Positions 50,794 to 59,272 of a DNA stretch of 64,000 nt are shown piece by piece (position 1 is the first letter of the stretch; each line of letters begins with the position of its first letter). The stretch is from Sphingobacterium sp. UBA7855 (GTDB lineage: Bacteria > Bacteroidota > Bacteroidia > Sphingobacteriales > Sphingobacteriaceae), in NCBI GenBank assembly GCA_002500745.1, contig DLST01000018.1, forward strand, positions 281,227 to 345,226. Direction: 5' to 3'. The translations under genes and the position numbers were made by a program. The notes under the pieces are model-generated. The model saw only the letters and a list, made by a program, of their open reading frames with translations. It was not told the DNA's origin and made no database searches.

Positions 50794-52509
50794 TTAGATA
50801 TTTCCTTTTTTCATTTCGTTGATCGCATAATCGACAGCCCGTGCCGAAAATGCCATATACGTCAATGAAGGATTTTGTGTTGATGTAGACGTCATACTTG
50901 CACCATCAGTGACAAATACATTTTTCACCGCATGCATTTGATTCCATTTGTTCAATACTGAAGTCTTCGGATCGTGTCCCATACGAGCTCCGCCCATTTC
51001 GTGGATATCCAGCCCCGGAGCCTGCCAGCGTGTATCGGGCCGAATATTTGTGAATCCAGCATCCGTAAACATTTCTGTCATGACAGCGATGTAATCTTTT
51101 TTCATTTTTTCATCGTTCTCATCATAATCGACAGCAATTTTTAACAGCGGAATTCCCCAATCATCTTTTTTACTTCCATCTAATGAAACCATCCCGGATT
51201 CTTTTGGTATGGTTTCACCCATCATGTGAGATCCGACCTGCCAAATACCCAGTTTAGGATTTAACAAATTATTTTTCAGATCAAGTCCTAAACCCGAACG
51301 ATCGGACTGTTTACCGCGCGAAGCTCCGAATCCGGCAGCATACCCCCTTAAAAAGTCGGTCTCCTGCTTGTGCAAGTTTCTGAAACGTGGAATGTATCCT
51401 CCACCTGCGGGATTCCGCCCTTCGGTCTTAAAATCTAACAAACCTTCGTACTCGGCATAGATACGTGCACTATAATTATGAAAGGCAACGTATTTGCCTA
51501 AAACGCCACTATCGTTGCCCAAACCATTTGGAAAGCGGTTGGATGTAGAATTCAATAAGATCAAATTTGTATTAATTGCCGCCGCATTGACAAAAATCAG
51601 CTTAGCATAAAAATCAATCTCTTCTTTTGTATTGGTATCAATCACACGTACGCCCACGGCTTTTCCTTTTTGTTCATCATACAGGATGGAGTGAACTACA
51701 GAAAATGGTCGTAAGGTCATATTTCCGGTCTTTGCGGCCCAAGGAATTGTCGTGGCATTCGAACTGAAATATCCACCGAAAGGGCATCCGCGCTGGCAAA
51801 GTACCCGATTTTGACACTGTACACGACCTTGCTCGATGTGAATGGGGTTGGGCTTAGAGAGGTGTGCACAGCGGGCTGAAATTACCTTGCGTTCCGGAAA
51901 TCTCTTTTGAACGCTTTCTTTAAAATACTTTTCAACAATATTTAAAGGGTATCCCGGCAGAAACTCACCATCTGGCAATTCTGGAAGTCCGTCGTGGTTT
52001 CCAGCAATGCCGGCAAATTTTTCGACGTAACTGTACCAAGGCGCTAAATCGGCGTAACGTATCGGCCAATCTACAGCAAAGCCATCTCTGGCAGGGCCTT
52101 CAAAATCAAAATCAGACCAACGTTGTGTCTGTCTCGCCCATAACAGCGATTTACCCCCCACCTGGTATCCCCTGATCCAATCAAAAGGCTTCTCCTGAAT
52201 ATACGGGTGCTCTTTGTCCTTCACAAAAAAATGGGCTGAATCCTCATGAAATGCATAACATTTGCTGACGACTGGATTTTCTTCCTTTACTTTGAAAGGC
52301 ATTTCGTTCCGATGCTCAAACTCCCAGGGCATCATATTGGTGGTTGGGTAATCTTTAATATGCTGAACATCACGTCCACGTTCCAACACCAATGTTTTTA
52401 ACCCCTTCTCGCACAACTCTTTTGCGGACCATCCTCCGCTAATTCCAGAACCGATTACAATAGCATCGTAGGTCCTGCTTTTTTCACTGTCAATATTTAA
52501 ATTTGCCAT
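50794..52509 (-). CDS. GMC-family FAD oxidoreductase (sugar dehydrogenase-like)
   Basis: A 571-residue flavoprotein. The N-terminal FAD site is VIGSGISGGWSAKELCEKGL. A cysteine cluster-like CQNRVLCQRGCPFGG (about 240) resembles that of membrane-linked sugar dehydrogenases. C-terminal HEMGGARMG carries the catalytic His, and QNPSLTYMAFSARA the second catalytic residue. It is encoded with a small Tat-type subunit, so it is probably a periplasmic dehydrogenase of a sugar or glycoside, possibly at C3. It has no signal peptide of its own and would be co-exported with the partner. Confidence 0.9.
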   Translation of the reverse strand: MANLNIDSEKSRTYDAIVIGSGISGGWSAKELCEKGLKTLVLERGRDVQHIKDYPTTNMMPWEFEHRNEMPFKVKEENPVVSKCYAFHEDSAHFFVKDKEHPYIQEKPFDWIRGYQVGGKSLLWARQTQRWSDFDFEGPARDGFAVDWPIRYADLAPWYSYVEKFAGIAGNHDGLPELPDGEFLPGYPLNIVEKYFKESVQKRFPERKVISARCAHLSKPNPIHIEQGRVQCQNRVLCQRGCPFGGYFSSNATTIPWAAKTGNMTLRPFSVVHSILYDEQKGKAVGVRVIDTNTKEEIDFYAKLIFVNAAAINTNLILLNSTSNRFPNGLGNDSGVLGKYVAFHNYSARIYAEYEGLLDFKTEGRNPAGGGYIPRFRNLHKQETDFLRGYAAGFGASRGKQSDRSGLGLDLKNNLLNPKLGIWQVGSHMMGETIPKESGMVSLDGSKKDDWGIPLLKIAVDYDENDEKMKKDYIAVMTEMFTDAGFTNIRPDTRWQAPGLDIHEMGGARMGHDPKTSVLNKWNQMHAVKNVFVTDGASMTSTSTQNPSLTYMAFSARAVDYAINEMKKGNI

Positions 52510-52516
52510 GTGCTAT

Positions 52517-53005
52517 TTACACCTTAACTTTTACCTCACCATTATACGGACCCGGAATAAGTTTATAGATCACCTTATTCTTCATCACATATTCTGAGTT
52601 CATATACCCCTGAATTGCACGTGATTTGAACATATCAAAAAAAGCCTTCTCGTCAGTTTGGTCTTTCAATCCCGCCAATGTGGTCTCCGTTTCTTTACGG
52701 TTCGCTAAATTCAACTTTTTCCTCAACGCATTGAAACCTGCGACAAATTTAGCCTGATTTTCTGGTGACTCACAATCGTCCACCATTTTGATGACAAAAA
52801 GATGCAAATTCAGATCCTTTCCTCCCGGTGTATCCGATTTTGGAATTAGTATGTCGGCGAGATTGCCCAAAAATTGCTCATCCTCCGCCGAAATCTTCAG
52901 CTTATTCAATACAATGGACGCACCACCATCATTCAGACAGGACGACAAAATCGTCAGTCCGCCTGCTACAATGAAAAATTGCTTTATCGCGGTTCTTCGG
53001 TTCAT
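52517..53005 (-). CDS. Gluconate 2-dehydrogenase subunit 3-like protein, Tat signal
   Basis: A 162-residue protein. MNRRTAIKQFFIVAGGLTILSSC has a twin-arginine motif (RRTAIKQF) and a possible lipobox (LSSC). The body is the helical Gluconate_2-dh3 domain (EDEQFLGNLADILIPKSDTPGGKDLNLHLFVIKMVDDC). It is the small partner of the GMC flavoprotein, 7 bp upstream of it, and likely pilots it through the Tat system. Function in electron transfer is inferred. Confidence 0.88.
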   Translation of the reverse strand: MNRRTAIKQFFIVAGGLTILSSCLNDGGASIVLNKLKISAEDEQFLGNLADILIPKSDTPGGKDLNLHLFVIKMVDDCESPENQAKFVAGFNALRKKLNLANRKETETTLAGLKDQTDEKAFFDMFKSRAIQGYMNSEYVMKNKVIYKLIPGPYNGEVKVKV

Positions 53006-53092
53006 AATCAGAATTCCATTTACAATTCGGTAATATTACGTATATCCAAATAAAAATACAAATGCTAAAACGATTAAATTATCCGGCAATCC

Positions 53093-53752
53093 TTAAATCC
53101 ATTGTGATAACAGCGCTTTTGCTTCAGATAAGTTTTCCACAATGTTATCCACAGCTGTTAGTCTATCACGTTCTACCTCCTGTTTCGTTACCGCAATCAA
53201 CCGCATACCCGCGCCCAAAGCCGATTTACTTCCAGTTATCGTATCCTCAATAGCCACACAACTATCCGCTGCTAAGTTTAAGTTCGTCAATGCCAAACGG
53301 TATGGCTCCGGATTAGGCTTGGGAAATTCGACGCACTCACGGGTAACGAAAAATTCAAAATAATCCAAAAGCCCATGTTTACCCAAAACCGTATCTACCG
53401 TACTGCGGAAACTGGAGGTGACAAGTCCGATATGAATGCCGCTCTCTTTCAAAAACGTTAAGATTTCCCAGGCATCCGGCATCAATTCAATGTCGCTCAT
53501 GTTGGAATCGGCATAAGCTGCACGTGTACGCTTCCACATATATTCTTCCGTCGTATCGTAGCCGTAGTCATCGACCAATCGTTTGACATTATGTGCTAAA
53601 GTATGCCCTGCAAAATCACGAATCCAATCTTCGTAGCTGATCACTAAATTAAATTCATCCTTTAATATCGGCGCCCAATTTTTGAAATAGAAATATTCCG
53701 AATCAATCAACGTTCCGTCTAGGTCAAATAACACTGCCTTAATTTTATCCAT
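53093..53752 (-). CDS. HAD-superfamily phosphatase, beta-phosphoglucomutase-like
   Basis: A 219-residue protein. Motif I FDLDGTLIDSE (nucleophile Asp), motif II TSSFRST, a Lys segment (KPNPEPYRLA) and motif IV IEDTITGSKSALGAG are intact. A four-helix cap lies between motifs I and II. It is a small-molecule phosphatase or phosphomutase of the HAD-IA type; the substrate is unknown. The ATG at 53752 gives the usual MDKIKAVLFDLDG start. Confidence 0.9.
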   Translation of the reverse strand: MDKIKAVLFDLDGTLIDSEYFYFKNWAPILKDEFNLVISYEDWIRDFAGHTLAHNVKRLVDDYGYDTTEEYMWKRTRAAYADSNMSDIELMPDAWEILTFLKESGIHIGLVTSSFRSTVDTVLGKHGLLDYFEFFVTRECVEFPKPNPEPYRLALTNLNLAADSCVAIEDTITGSKSALGAGMRLIAVTKQEVERDRLTAVDNIVENLSEAKALLSQWI

Positions 53753-53788
53753 AGTGTTAAAGATACACAAGTAGACTGAAAAATCCTA

Positions 53789-54424
53789 TTAAATGACACC
53801 GCAATAGGTCGAATTGGAGAGTACACCTTGATAGGTATCCCAAAAACCGATGTAGACATGATAATCAAATTTGTCCATTTTAAATCTCGGGATCTCAACC
53901 GTACATTCACCCTGCCATGCATCCGCGATAGCCATTTTGAGATCCCCCTCCCTATCCAAACTGACCAAGGCCAAATTTAATTTAAAAGTGCTATCCCTGT
54001 ATTTCGGATTCGGTATCCAGTGTAATTTCAGCAGATCATCCTCCCATCGAGCCTCAACACCTTCGGGTGACATGAGCTCCCCGACAAATACCTGCACTTT
54101 TTCCATATTAATAACAGGTCTATTTTCGACATCCAAATCAATCGCGTTTTTGAGAATCTGCTGTTGTGCAAGCTGAAATTTCCCAAGCCCCGATTTTTTA
54201 GATTCTTCAAATTGATACCCAAAATTAACAATAGGCTTTATCCAGCCACAAAACTTACCGGCCAATTTAATTTTTTCACGATGTGTCAATTGCGCGTGAG
54301 TTGGAGGTTTGGAACTTTTTCTACGCGAACCGCGTATCACCCATTTGCCATTGAGGTTATAACCATAGACTGAGCCCACTTTACCACGAAAACCACCATT
54401 CGGACCATCTTCTAATATTGCCAT
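53789..54424 (-). CDS. DUF6266 family protein, function unknown
   Basis: A 211-residue soluble protein without a signal peptide. The opening GPNGGFRGKVGSVYGYNLNGKWVIRGSRRKSSK resembles the N-terminal DUF6266 signature of Bacteroidota. A helical stretch and beta-rich C-terminus follow (LHWIPNPKYRDSTFKLNLALVSLDREGDLK). No catalytic motif is visible. It lies between a HAD gene and a ~115-bp inverted repeat array. It could be phage-, toxin- or surface-related; no evidence decides this. Confidence 0.65.
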   Translation of the reverse strand: MAILEDGPNGGFRGKVGSVYGYNLNGKWVIRGSRRKSSKPPTHAQLTHREKIKLAGKFCGWIKPIVNFGYQFEESKKSGLGKFQLAQQQILKNAIDLDVENRPVINMEKVQVFVGELMSPEGVEARWEDDLLKLHWIPNPKYRDSTFKLNLALVSLDREGDLKMAIADAWQGECTVEIPRFKMDKFDYHVYIGFWDTYQGVLSNSTYCGVI

Positions 54425-54490
54425 TTTTAAACCTTTTTATTGTAATGCTATAATCTATTTTACAGCCTAACAAATAATAGCCATCAATGT

Positions 54491-54605
54491 TTGACTTAGT
54501 TTAGTAATAAGTTAGAATTTAGATAGGTTTAAGTTAGGTTTTAATTAGGCTATACCTAAACAAACCCTATCTAAACCCTAAGCTAACCCTAACTAAACCC
54601 TATGC
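54491..54605. repeat. Inverted array of ~11-bp degenerate repeats
   Basis: Two blocks of ctaaaccctaNg-like units face each other about a centre near 54552. The right block reads CTAAACAAACCCTAT, CTAAACCCTAAG, CTAACCCTAA, CTAAACCCTATG (54556-54604). The left block on the opposite strand reads CTAATTAAAACCTAA, CTTAAACCTAT, CTAAATTCTAA, CTTATTACTAAA. Both begin with a 15-base unit next to the centre. It could fold into a long imperfect hairpin. It sits between divergent DUF6266 and FAA hydrolase genes. No known element matches. Confidence 0.75.
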
Positions 54606-54796
54606 AAATAGTCCATTTGACCTAGTGGATCATACAGGTTGTTTATCATCATTTTTGGATAAGGTTTGGACATTTACTAAGTTTGTTGAGGTGAGCTATA
54701 CATAACGAATACCGCTTAACAGACATATGCGATGTACGTCGAGCTTAAGTGCTCGCTAAGAAATCTAAAAGCTTCATCGCCTTAAAAATTTATATC

Positions 54797-55408
54797 ATGA
54801 AAATAATTGCTATCGGTCGCAATTACATCGACCACGCTAAAGAACTCAATAATCCAGTCCCTGAAACTCCCATTATATTTTTAAAACCTGATACTGCGGT
54901 GTTAAAGGATAACAAAGATTTCTATTATCCTGAATTTTCAAAAAATATCCAGTTTGAAACCGAAGTCGTCCTTCGGATATGTAAGGAAGGAAAACATGTG
55001 ACACCAAAATTTGCATCAACCTATTTCGATGCTATCGGCCTAGGGATTGACTTTACCGCAAGGGACGTGCAGCAAGAATTAAAAGCAAAAAGCCTTCCCT
55101 GGGAATTGGCAAAAGCATTTGACCATTCGGCAGTCATCAGCAACCTGATTCCTAAAGAAGAATTTGCGGAAGTAAATTCGATTGATTTCTCCCTGCAGCA
55201 AAATGGGCAAAAAGTTCAGCAGGGAAATACCAAGGACATGATATTTTCCTACGAAGATCTGATTGTCTACACCTCCAAATTTATTACCCTACGCAAAGGT
55301 GACCTCATTTACACCGGAACTCCAGTTGGTGTCGGATCTGTGGCCATCGGCGATTTATTGGAAGGTTTCATTGGCGAACAGAAGATGTTTAGCTGTAAAA
55401 TCAAATAG
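54797..55408 (+). CDS. Fumarylacetoacetate hydrolase-family protein
   Basis: A 203-residue protein. KIIAIGRNYIDHAKEL, ETEVVLRICKEG (metal Glu pair), GLGIDFTARDVQQELKAKSLPWELAKAFD (metal Asp) and GDLIYTGTPVGVGSVAIGDLLEG are classic FAH motifs. The family cleaves or decarboxylates 2-oxo-acids; small forms are often acylpyruvases or oxaloacetate decarboxylases. The ATG at 54797 gives the family start; an upstream ATG-like start at 54749 adds 16 residues. It is followed by an M23 peptidase 12 bp later. Confidence 0.9.
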   Translation: MKIIAIGRNYIDHAKELNNPVPETPIIFLKPDTAVLKDNKDFYYPEFSKNIQFETEVVLRICKEGKHVTPKFASTYFDAIGLGIDFTARDVQQELKAKSLPWELAKAFDHSAVISNLIPKEEFAEVNSIDFSLQQNGQKVQQGNTKDMIFSYEDLIVYTSKFITLRKGDLIYTGTPVGVGSVAIGDLLEGFIGEQKMFSCKIK

Positions 55409-55419
55409 CTGGGAATAGC

Positions 55420-57144
55420 ATGATAAAAAAAACGACAGCAATGCTCTCCCTGCTGGCCTGCATGGCAGGTCTAATCAAGGGACAAGATATTATCAAAAGC
55501 CGCAATTATCCACAAAATTATTTTGTACGCCCGATGGATATTCCTCCACAGGCTTCGGGATCGTTTGGGGAATTGCGCGCGACGCATTTTCATGGCGGAG
55601 ACGATTACCGCACACAACAACGTATAAATATCCCTGTACATGCAGCAGCCGAAGGTTTTGTATCCCGTGTACGGGTACAAATAGGTGGTGGGGGCAATTA
55701 TGTTTACATTGATCATCCCAATGGTTACACCTCGGTGTACATGCACCTCGAAAGCTTTAATTCGGATCTTGCGAAAATCGTTAAAGATGAGCAGTACAAG
55801 CAAAAACGTTTTGATGTCGATATATTTCTCAAACCCAACCAAGTTCCTGTAAGAAAAGGTGAGTTTATTGCAAATTCAGGTAATACCGGTGGTTCAGCAG
55901 GCCCACATCTTCATTTCGAGATCCGGGATACAAAAGCACAATTGCCGCTCAATCCGCAATTGTTTGGCCTGTTGTTTCCAGACGGTGTAAAACCGATTAT
56001 CCGCGGTATGACGGTCTACGATTTAGGTTCCGAAATATTCGACGAAAATACTCCTCGAAGACATCAAACGATCAAGTCGGCCGGCAATGGTACCTATAGC
56101 TTAGCGAGTACCGCGCCGATACCCGTGAATGGCACCTTTGGATTAGGAATTAACACGGTTGATAAACGGAGAGGCATCTCTTTTACATATGGTGTGTATT
56201 CGATTGAACTATTTTTGGACAATAAAAACATCAGCACGGTACTGTTCGAATCCATTCCTTTTGATCAGACCCGTGCGATACAGTCTTACGTAGACTACCC
56301 TTATTTAAAAAAGTCAGGGGTACGCGTGCAAAAAAGCTTCAAAGATCCAAACAACCCGATCAACATCTTCAAAAACTTGGATAACCTCGGTAAAATAACA
56401 TTGAAAGACAATGAGGTTCATGATGTAAAATATGTGGTTAAAGATGTCCAAGGAAATACGAGTGAATTGAATTTTAAGGTACAAAACAATCCGTCCCTGT
56501 CAATCAGCCGCCCAAATGCGAAGGGGCTTAAAATGTTTCACTATGCCGAGGAAAACAAATATGAAGCGGAGAATGCGCGTATTTACATGGGCAAAAACAT
56601 ATTGTATGACGACCTTTATTTCAATTATACACAAGGAGCAAAACCGGCAAGGGGTTACTCGGCAATGCATTATATCCATAACAGCTATACGCCGGTGTTC
56701 GGATATTATAAGCTCATGATCAAACCAGACTACACCCTATCTGATAACCTGTATGACAAAGCCTTGATTGTTTCTTCTGATGGCGGAGCACAAGGTGGTC
56801 AATATGAGAACGGCTGGGTGGTAGCCAACGTACGCGAATTTGGTGGTTTTTACATCGCTGTCGATACCATTGCACCAAATATCACTGCGCGTAACCTGAC
56901 CGACGGCAAGAATGTTTCCAATCAACGCTCCATCGATTTTACCATCAGTGACAATCTATCGGGTATAGCTACTTTTAATGCTTATATTGACGGGAAATGG
57001 GCTTTAATGAAATATGACCCTAAAACAAGACATATCTGGCATGACTTCGAACCGGAACTCAGCAGTGGCAGACATGAGTTTAAACTCGAAGTGAAAGACA
57101 ACAAAGGGAATTTGAAGACATACGAAGCTTCGTTTATGAAATAG
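55420..57144 (+). CDS. M23-family metallopeptidase, secreted
   Basis: A 574-residue protein with a signal peptide (1-21, ending IKGQ). The LytM/M23 domain lies at about 45-170: HFHGGDDYR supplies the zinc His and Asp, and HLHFEI the second zinc and catalytic His. About 400 residues of beta-rich repeats follow. It probably cuts peptidoglycan cross-bridges or binds the wall. It is co-transcribed with the FAH gene, which has no obvious functional link. Confidence 0.9.
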   Translation: MIKKTTAMLSLLACMAGLIKGQDIIKSRNYPQNYFVRPMDIPPQASGSFGELRATHFHGGDDYRTQQRINIPVHAAAEGFVSRVRVQIGGGGNYVYIDHPNGYTSVYMHLESFNSDLAKIVKDEQYKQKRFDVDIFLKPNQVPVRKGEFIANSGNTGGSAGPHLHFEIRDTKAQLPLNPQLFGLLFPDGVKPIIRGMTVYDLGSEIFDENTPRRHQTIKSAGNGTYSLASTAPIPVNGTFGLGINTVDKRRGISFTYGVYSIELFLDNKNISTVLFESIPFDQTRAIQSYVDYPYLKKSGVRVQKSFKDPNNPINIFKNLDNLGKITLKDNEVHDVKYVVKDVQGNTSELNFKVQNNPSLSISRPNAKGLKMFHYAEENKYEAENARIYMGKNILYDDLYFNYTQGAKPARGYSAMHYIHNSYTPVFGYYKLMIKPDYTLSDNLYDKALIVSSDGGAQGGQYENGWVVANVREFGGFYIAVDTIAPNITARNLTDGKNVSNQRSIDFTISDNLSGIATFNAYIDGKWALMKYDPKTRHIWHDFEPELSSGRHEFKLEVKDNKGNLKTYEASFMK

Positions 57145-57218
57145 CGACCTGATTTTCGGCAATAAATCTGCGGTTTTAAGAGATTAATCGTATCTTAAAT
57201 GACTAAATACAGCGTATT

Positions 57219-57680
57219 ATGGCAACACTAGAAGTAGGACAGAAAGCACCGGATTTCAGTGCAAAAAATCAACATGGCGAGACCGTCCATCTTTCCGATT
57301 TTAAAGGGAAAAAAGTTATTTTATATTTTTATCCCAAAGACAATACACCAGGCTGCACCACGGAGGCCTGCAACTTCAGAGACAACTATCAGTCTTTGCA
57401 AAAAGATGGTTTTGAAATCATAGGTGTAAGTGTGGACGATGAGGCATCACATCAAAAATTCAGCAGTAAACATGAGCTCCCTTTTCAGTTGCTTGTCGAT
57501 GAAGACAAGAAACTCGTCGAGGCGTATGGTGTATGGGTCGAAAAAAATATGTATGGCAAAAAGTATATGGGCACCGCACGTACTACCTTTGTAATTGATG
57601 CAGATGGTATTATCCAACATATTATCAAAAAAGTAGATAACAAAAATGCGTCTCAGCAGATCCGCGATTTAGGCGTTTAA
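57219..57680 (+). CDS. bcp: Thiol peroxidase Bcp (peroxiredoxin)
   Basis: A 153-residue peroxiredoxin. The peroxidatic Cys46 is in YPKDNTPGCTTEACNF with a resolving Cys51 five residues later, the usual Bcp arrangement. It removes hydroperoxides with thioredoxin. The gene lies 32 bp before glyS and 74 bp after the M23 gene. Confidence 0.95.
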   Translation: MATLEVGQKAPDFSAKNQHGETVHLSDFKGKKVILYFYPKDNTPGCTTEACNFRDNYQSLQKDGFEIIGVSVDDEASHQKFSSKHELPFQLLVDEDKKLVEAYGVWVEKNMYGKKYMGTARTTFVIDADGIIQHIIKKVDNKNASQQIRDLGV

Positions 57681-57712
57681 AATCTAAATACTTATATCTA
57701 TATTTGCCACTT

Positions 57713-59182
57713 ATGAGCAAACAGACAGACGACTTTTTCAAAAGTGTAGTATCACACGCGAAGGAATACGGTTTTGTATTTCAATCGAGCGAAATATATG
57801 ACGGATTAAGTGCCGTCTACGATTATGGTCAATTGGGTTCGGAACTAAAAAACAACCTCAAAACTTATTGGTGGAAATCCATGGTGCAGTTGAACGAGAA
57901 CATTGTTGGTATCGATGCCGCAATTTTTATGCACCCCACAACATGGAAAGCCTCGGGTCACGTCGATGGTTTCAATGACCCAATGATCGACAATAAAGAT
58001 TCAAAAAAACGTTACCGTGCGGATCAATTGATCGAAGATAAAATTGCGCGTTATGAAGCGGATGGTAAAACAACTGAAGCAGCAGCATTATTAGAGTCGT
58101 TGAATACAGCATTGAATGCAGACGATTTAGCTGGACTAAAAACCATCATTGAAGAACATAACATTGTATGCCCAGTCTCAGGCACCAAAAACTGGACTGA
58201 AGTACGTCAATTTAATTTGATGTTTGCAACCCAAATGGGTGCTATGGCTGACGGTGCAGATCAAGTGTACCTTCGTCCTGAAACTGCACAGGGTATTTTC
58301 GTCAACTTCCTGAACGTACAAAAGACAGGACGTATGAAAATTCCTTTTGGTATTGCCCAAATTGGTAAAGCTTTCCGTAATGAAGTAATCGCACGTCAGT
58401 TTATTATGCGTATGCGCGAATTCGAGCAAATGGAAATGCAATTTTTCTGCCGTCCGGGAACCGAATTGGAATGGTATAACAAATGGAAAGAGACACGCCT
58501 GAAATGGCATTTGGCATTGGGCTTCGATCCTTCTAACTACCGTTACCACGACCATGATAAATTAGCGCATTATGCAAATGCTGCTGTTGATATTGAATTC
58601 AATTTCCCATTTGGGTTTAAGGAGGTTGAAGGTATCCACTCACGGACAGATTTCGATTTGAAACAACATCAGGAGTATTCTAAAAAGAAAATGCAATATT
58701 TTGATCCGGAGATCAATCAAAACTACATTCCGTATGTGATTGAAACTTCAATCGGATTGGACCGCCTTTTCTTAACTGTACTATGTAACTCTCTGGTAAC
58801 GGAAGATTTGTCTACGGAAGAAAAACAAGATTCGCGCGTTGTATTGAAATTCCCCCCAGCATTGGCTCCGGTAAAAGCTGCCATTTTACCATTAACCAAA
58901 AAAGACGGTTTGCCAGAGAAAGCGCGAGAAATATTGAATACGCTGAAATTGGATTACAATGTTCAGTACGATGAAAAAGATGCTATCGGAAAACGTTATC
59001 GTCGTCAGGATGCTATCGGAACGCCAATCTGTATTACAGTTGATTACGATTCTTTGCAAGATAATACTGTCACGATCCGCCACCGCGATACGATGGCACA
59101 AGAACGTGTTGCCATTGCCGATCTTGAAAACATAATACATGACCTAGCTGGTTGGAATACCATGCTAAAGAAATTAATATAG
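57713..59182 (+). CDS. glyS: Glycyl-tRNA synthetase (alpha2 type)
   Basis: A 489-residue class II synthetase. Motifs RPETAQGIFVNF, QIGKAFRNEVIARQFIMRMREFEQMEMQFF and the class II motif 3 region GLDRLFLTVL are present, and a C-terminal anticodon-binding domain follows. It charges tRNA-Gly. The length matches the homodimeric form found in Bacteroidota. The ATG at 57713 is preferred over a TTG at 57704. Confidence 0.96.
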   Translation: MSKQTDDFFKSVVSHAKEYGFVFQSSEIYDGLSAVYDYGQLGSELKNNLKTYWWKSMVQLNENIVGIDAAIFMHPTTWKASGHVDGFNDPMIDNKDSKKRYRADQLIEDKIARYEADGKTTEAAALLESLNTALNADDLAGLKTIIEEHNIVCPVSGTKNWTEVRQFNLMFATQMGAMADGADQVYLRPETAQGIFVNFLNVQKTGRMKIPFGIAQIGKAFRNEVIARQFIMRMREFEQMEMQFFCRPGTELEWYNKWKETRLKWHLALGFDPSNYRYHDHDKLAHYANAAVDIEFNFPFGFKEVEGIHSRTDFDLKQHQEYSKKKMQYFDPEINQNYIPYVIETSIGLDRLFLTVLCNSLVTEDLSTEEKQDSRVVLKFPPALAPVKAAILPLTKKDGLPEKAREILNTLKLDYNVQYDEKDAIGKRYRRQDAIGTPICITVDYDSLQDNTVTIRHRDTMAQERVAIADLENIIHDLAGWNTMLKKLI

Positions 59183-59192
59183 CCAAAATGCT

Positions 59193-59234
59193 ATAACAAA
59201 AAAGGTGTCCACTGTTGGACACCTTTTTGTTATA
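59193..59234. terminator. Bidirectional intrinsic terminator
   Basis: aaaaaggtgtcca / tggacacctttttgttata with a 4-base loop is nearly perfect and T-rich. It separates the convergent glyS and lipoprotein genes. Confidence 0.88.
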
Positions 59235-59272
59235 GATGTAGGGAGGCTAGATGCTCGATGAAAATAGTTTAG

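Noticed and set aside
54491..54605. CRISPR array or telomere-like repeat
   Set aside because: Units are ~11 bp, degenerate, without unique spacers of constant length, and arranged in inverted orientation; no cas gene is near.
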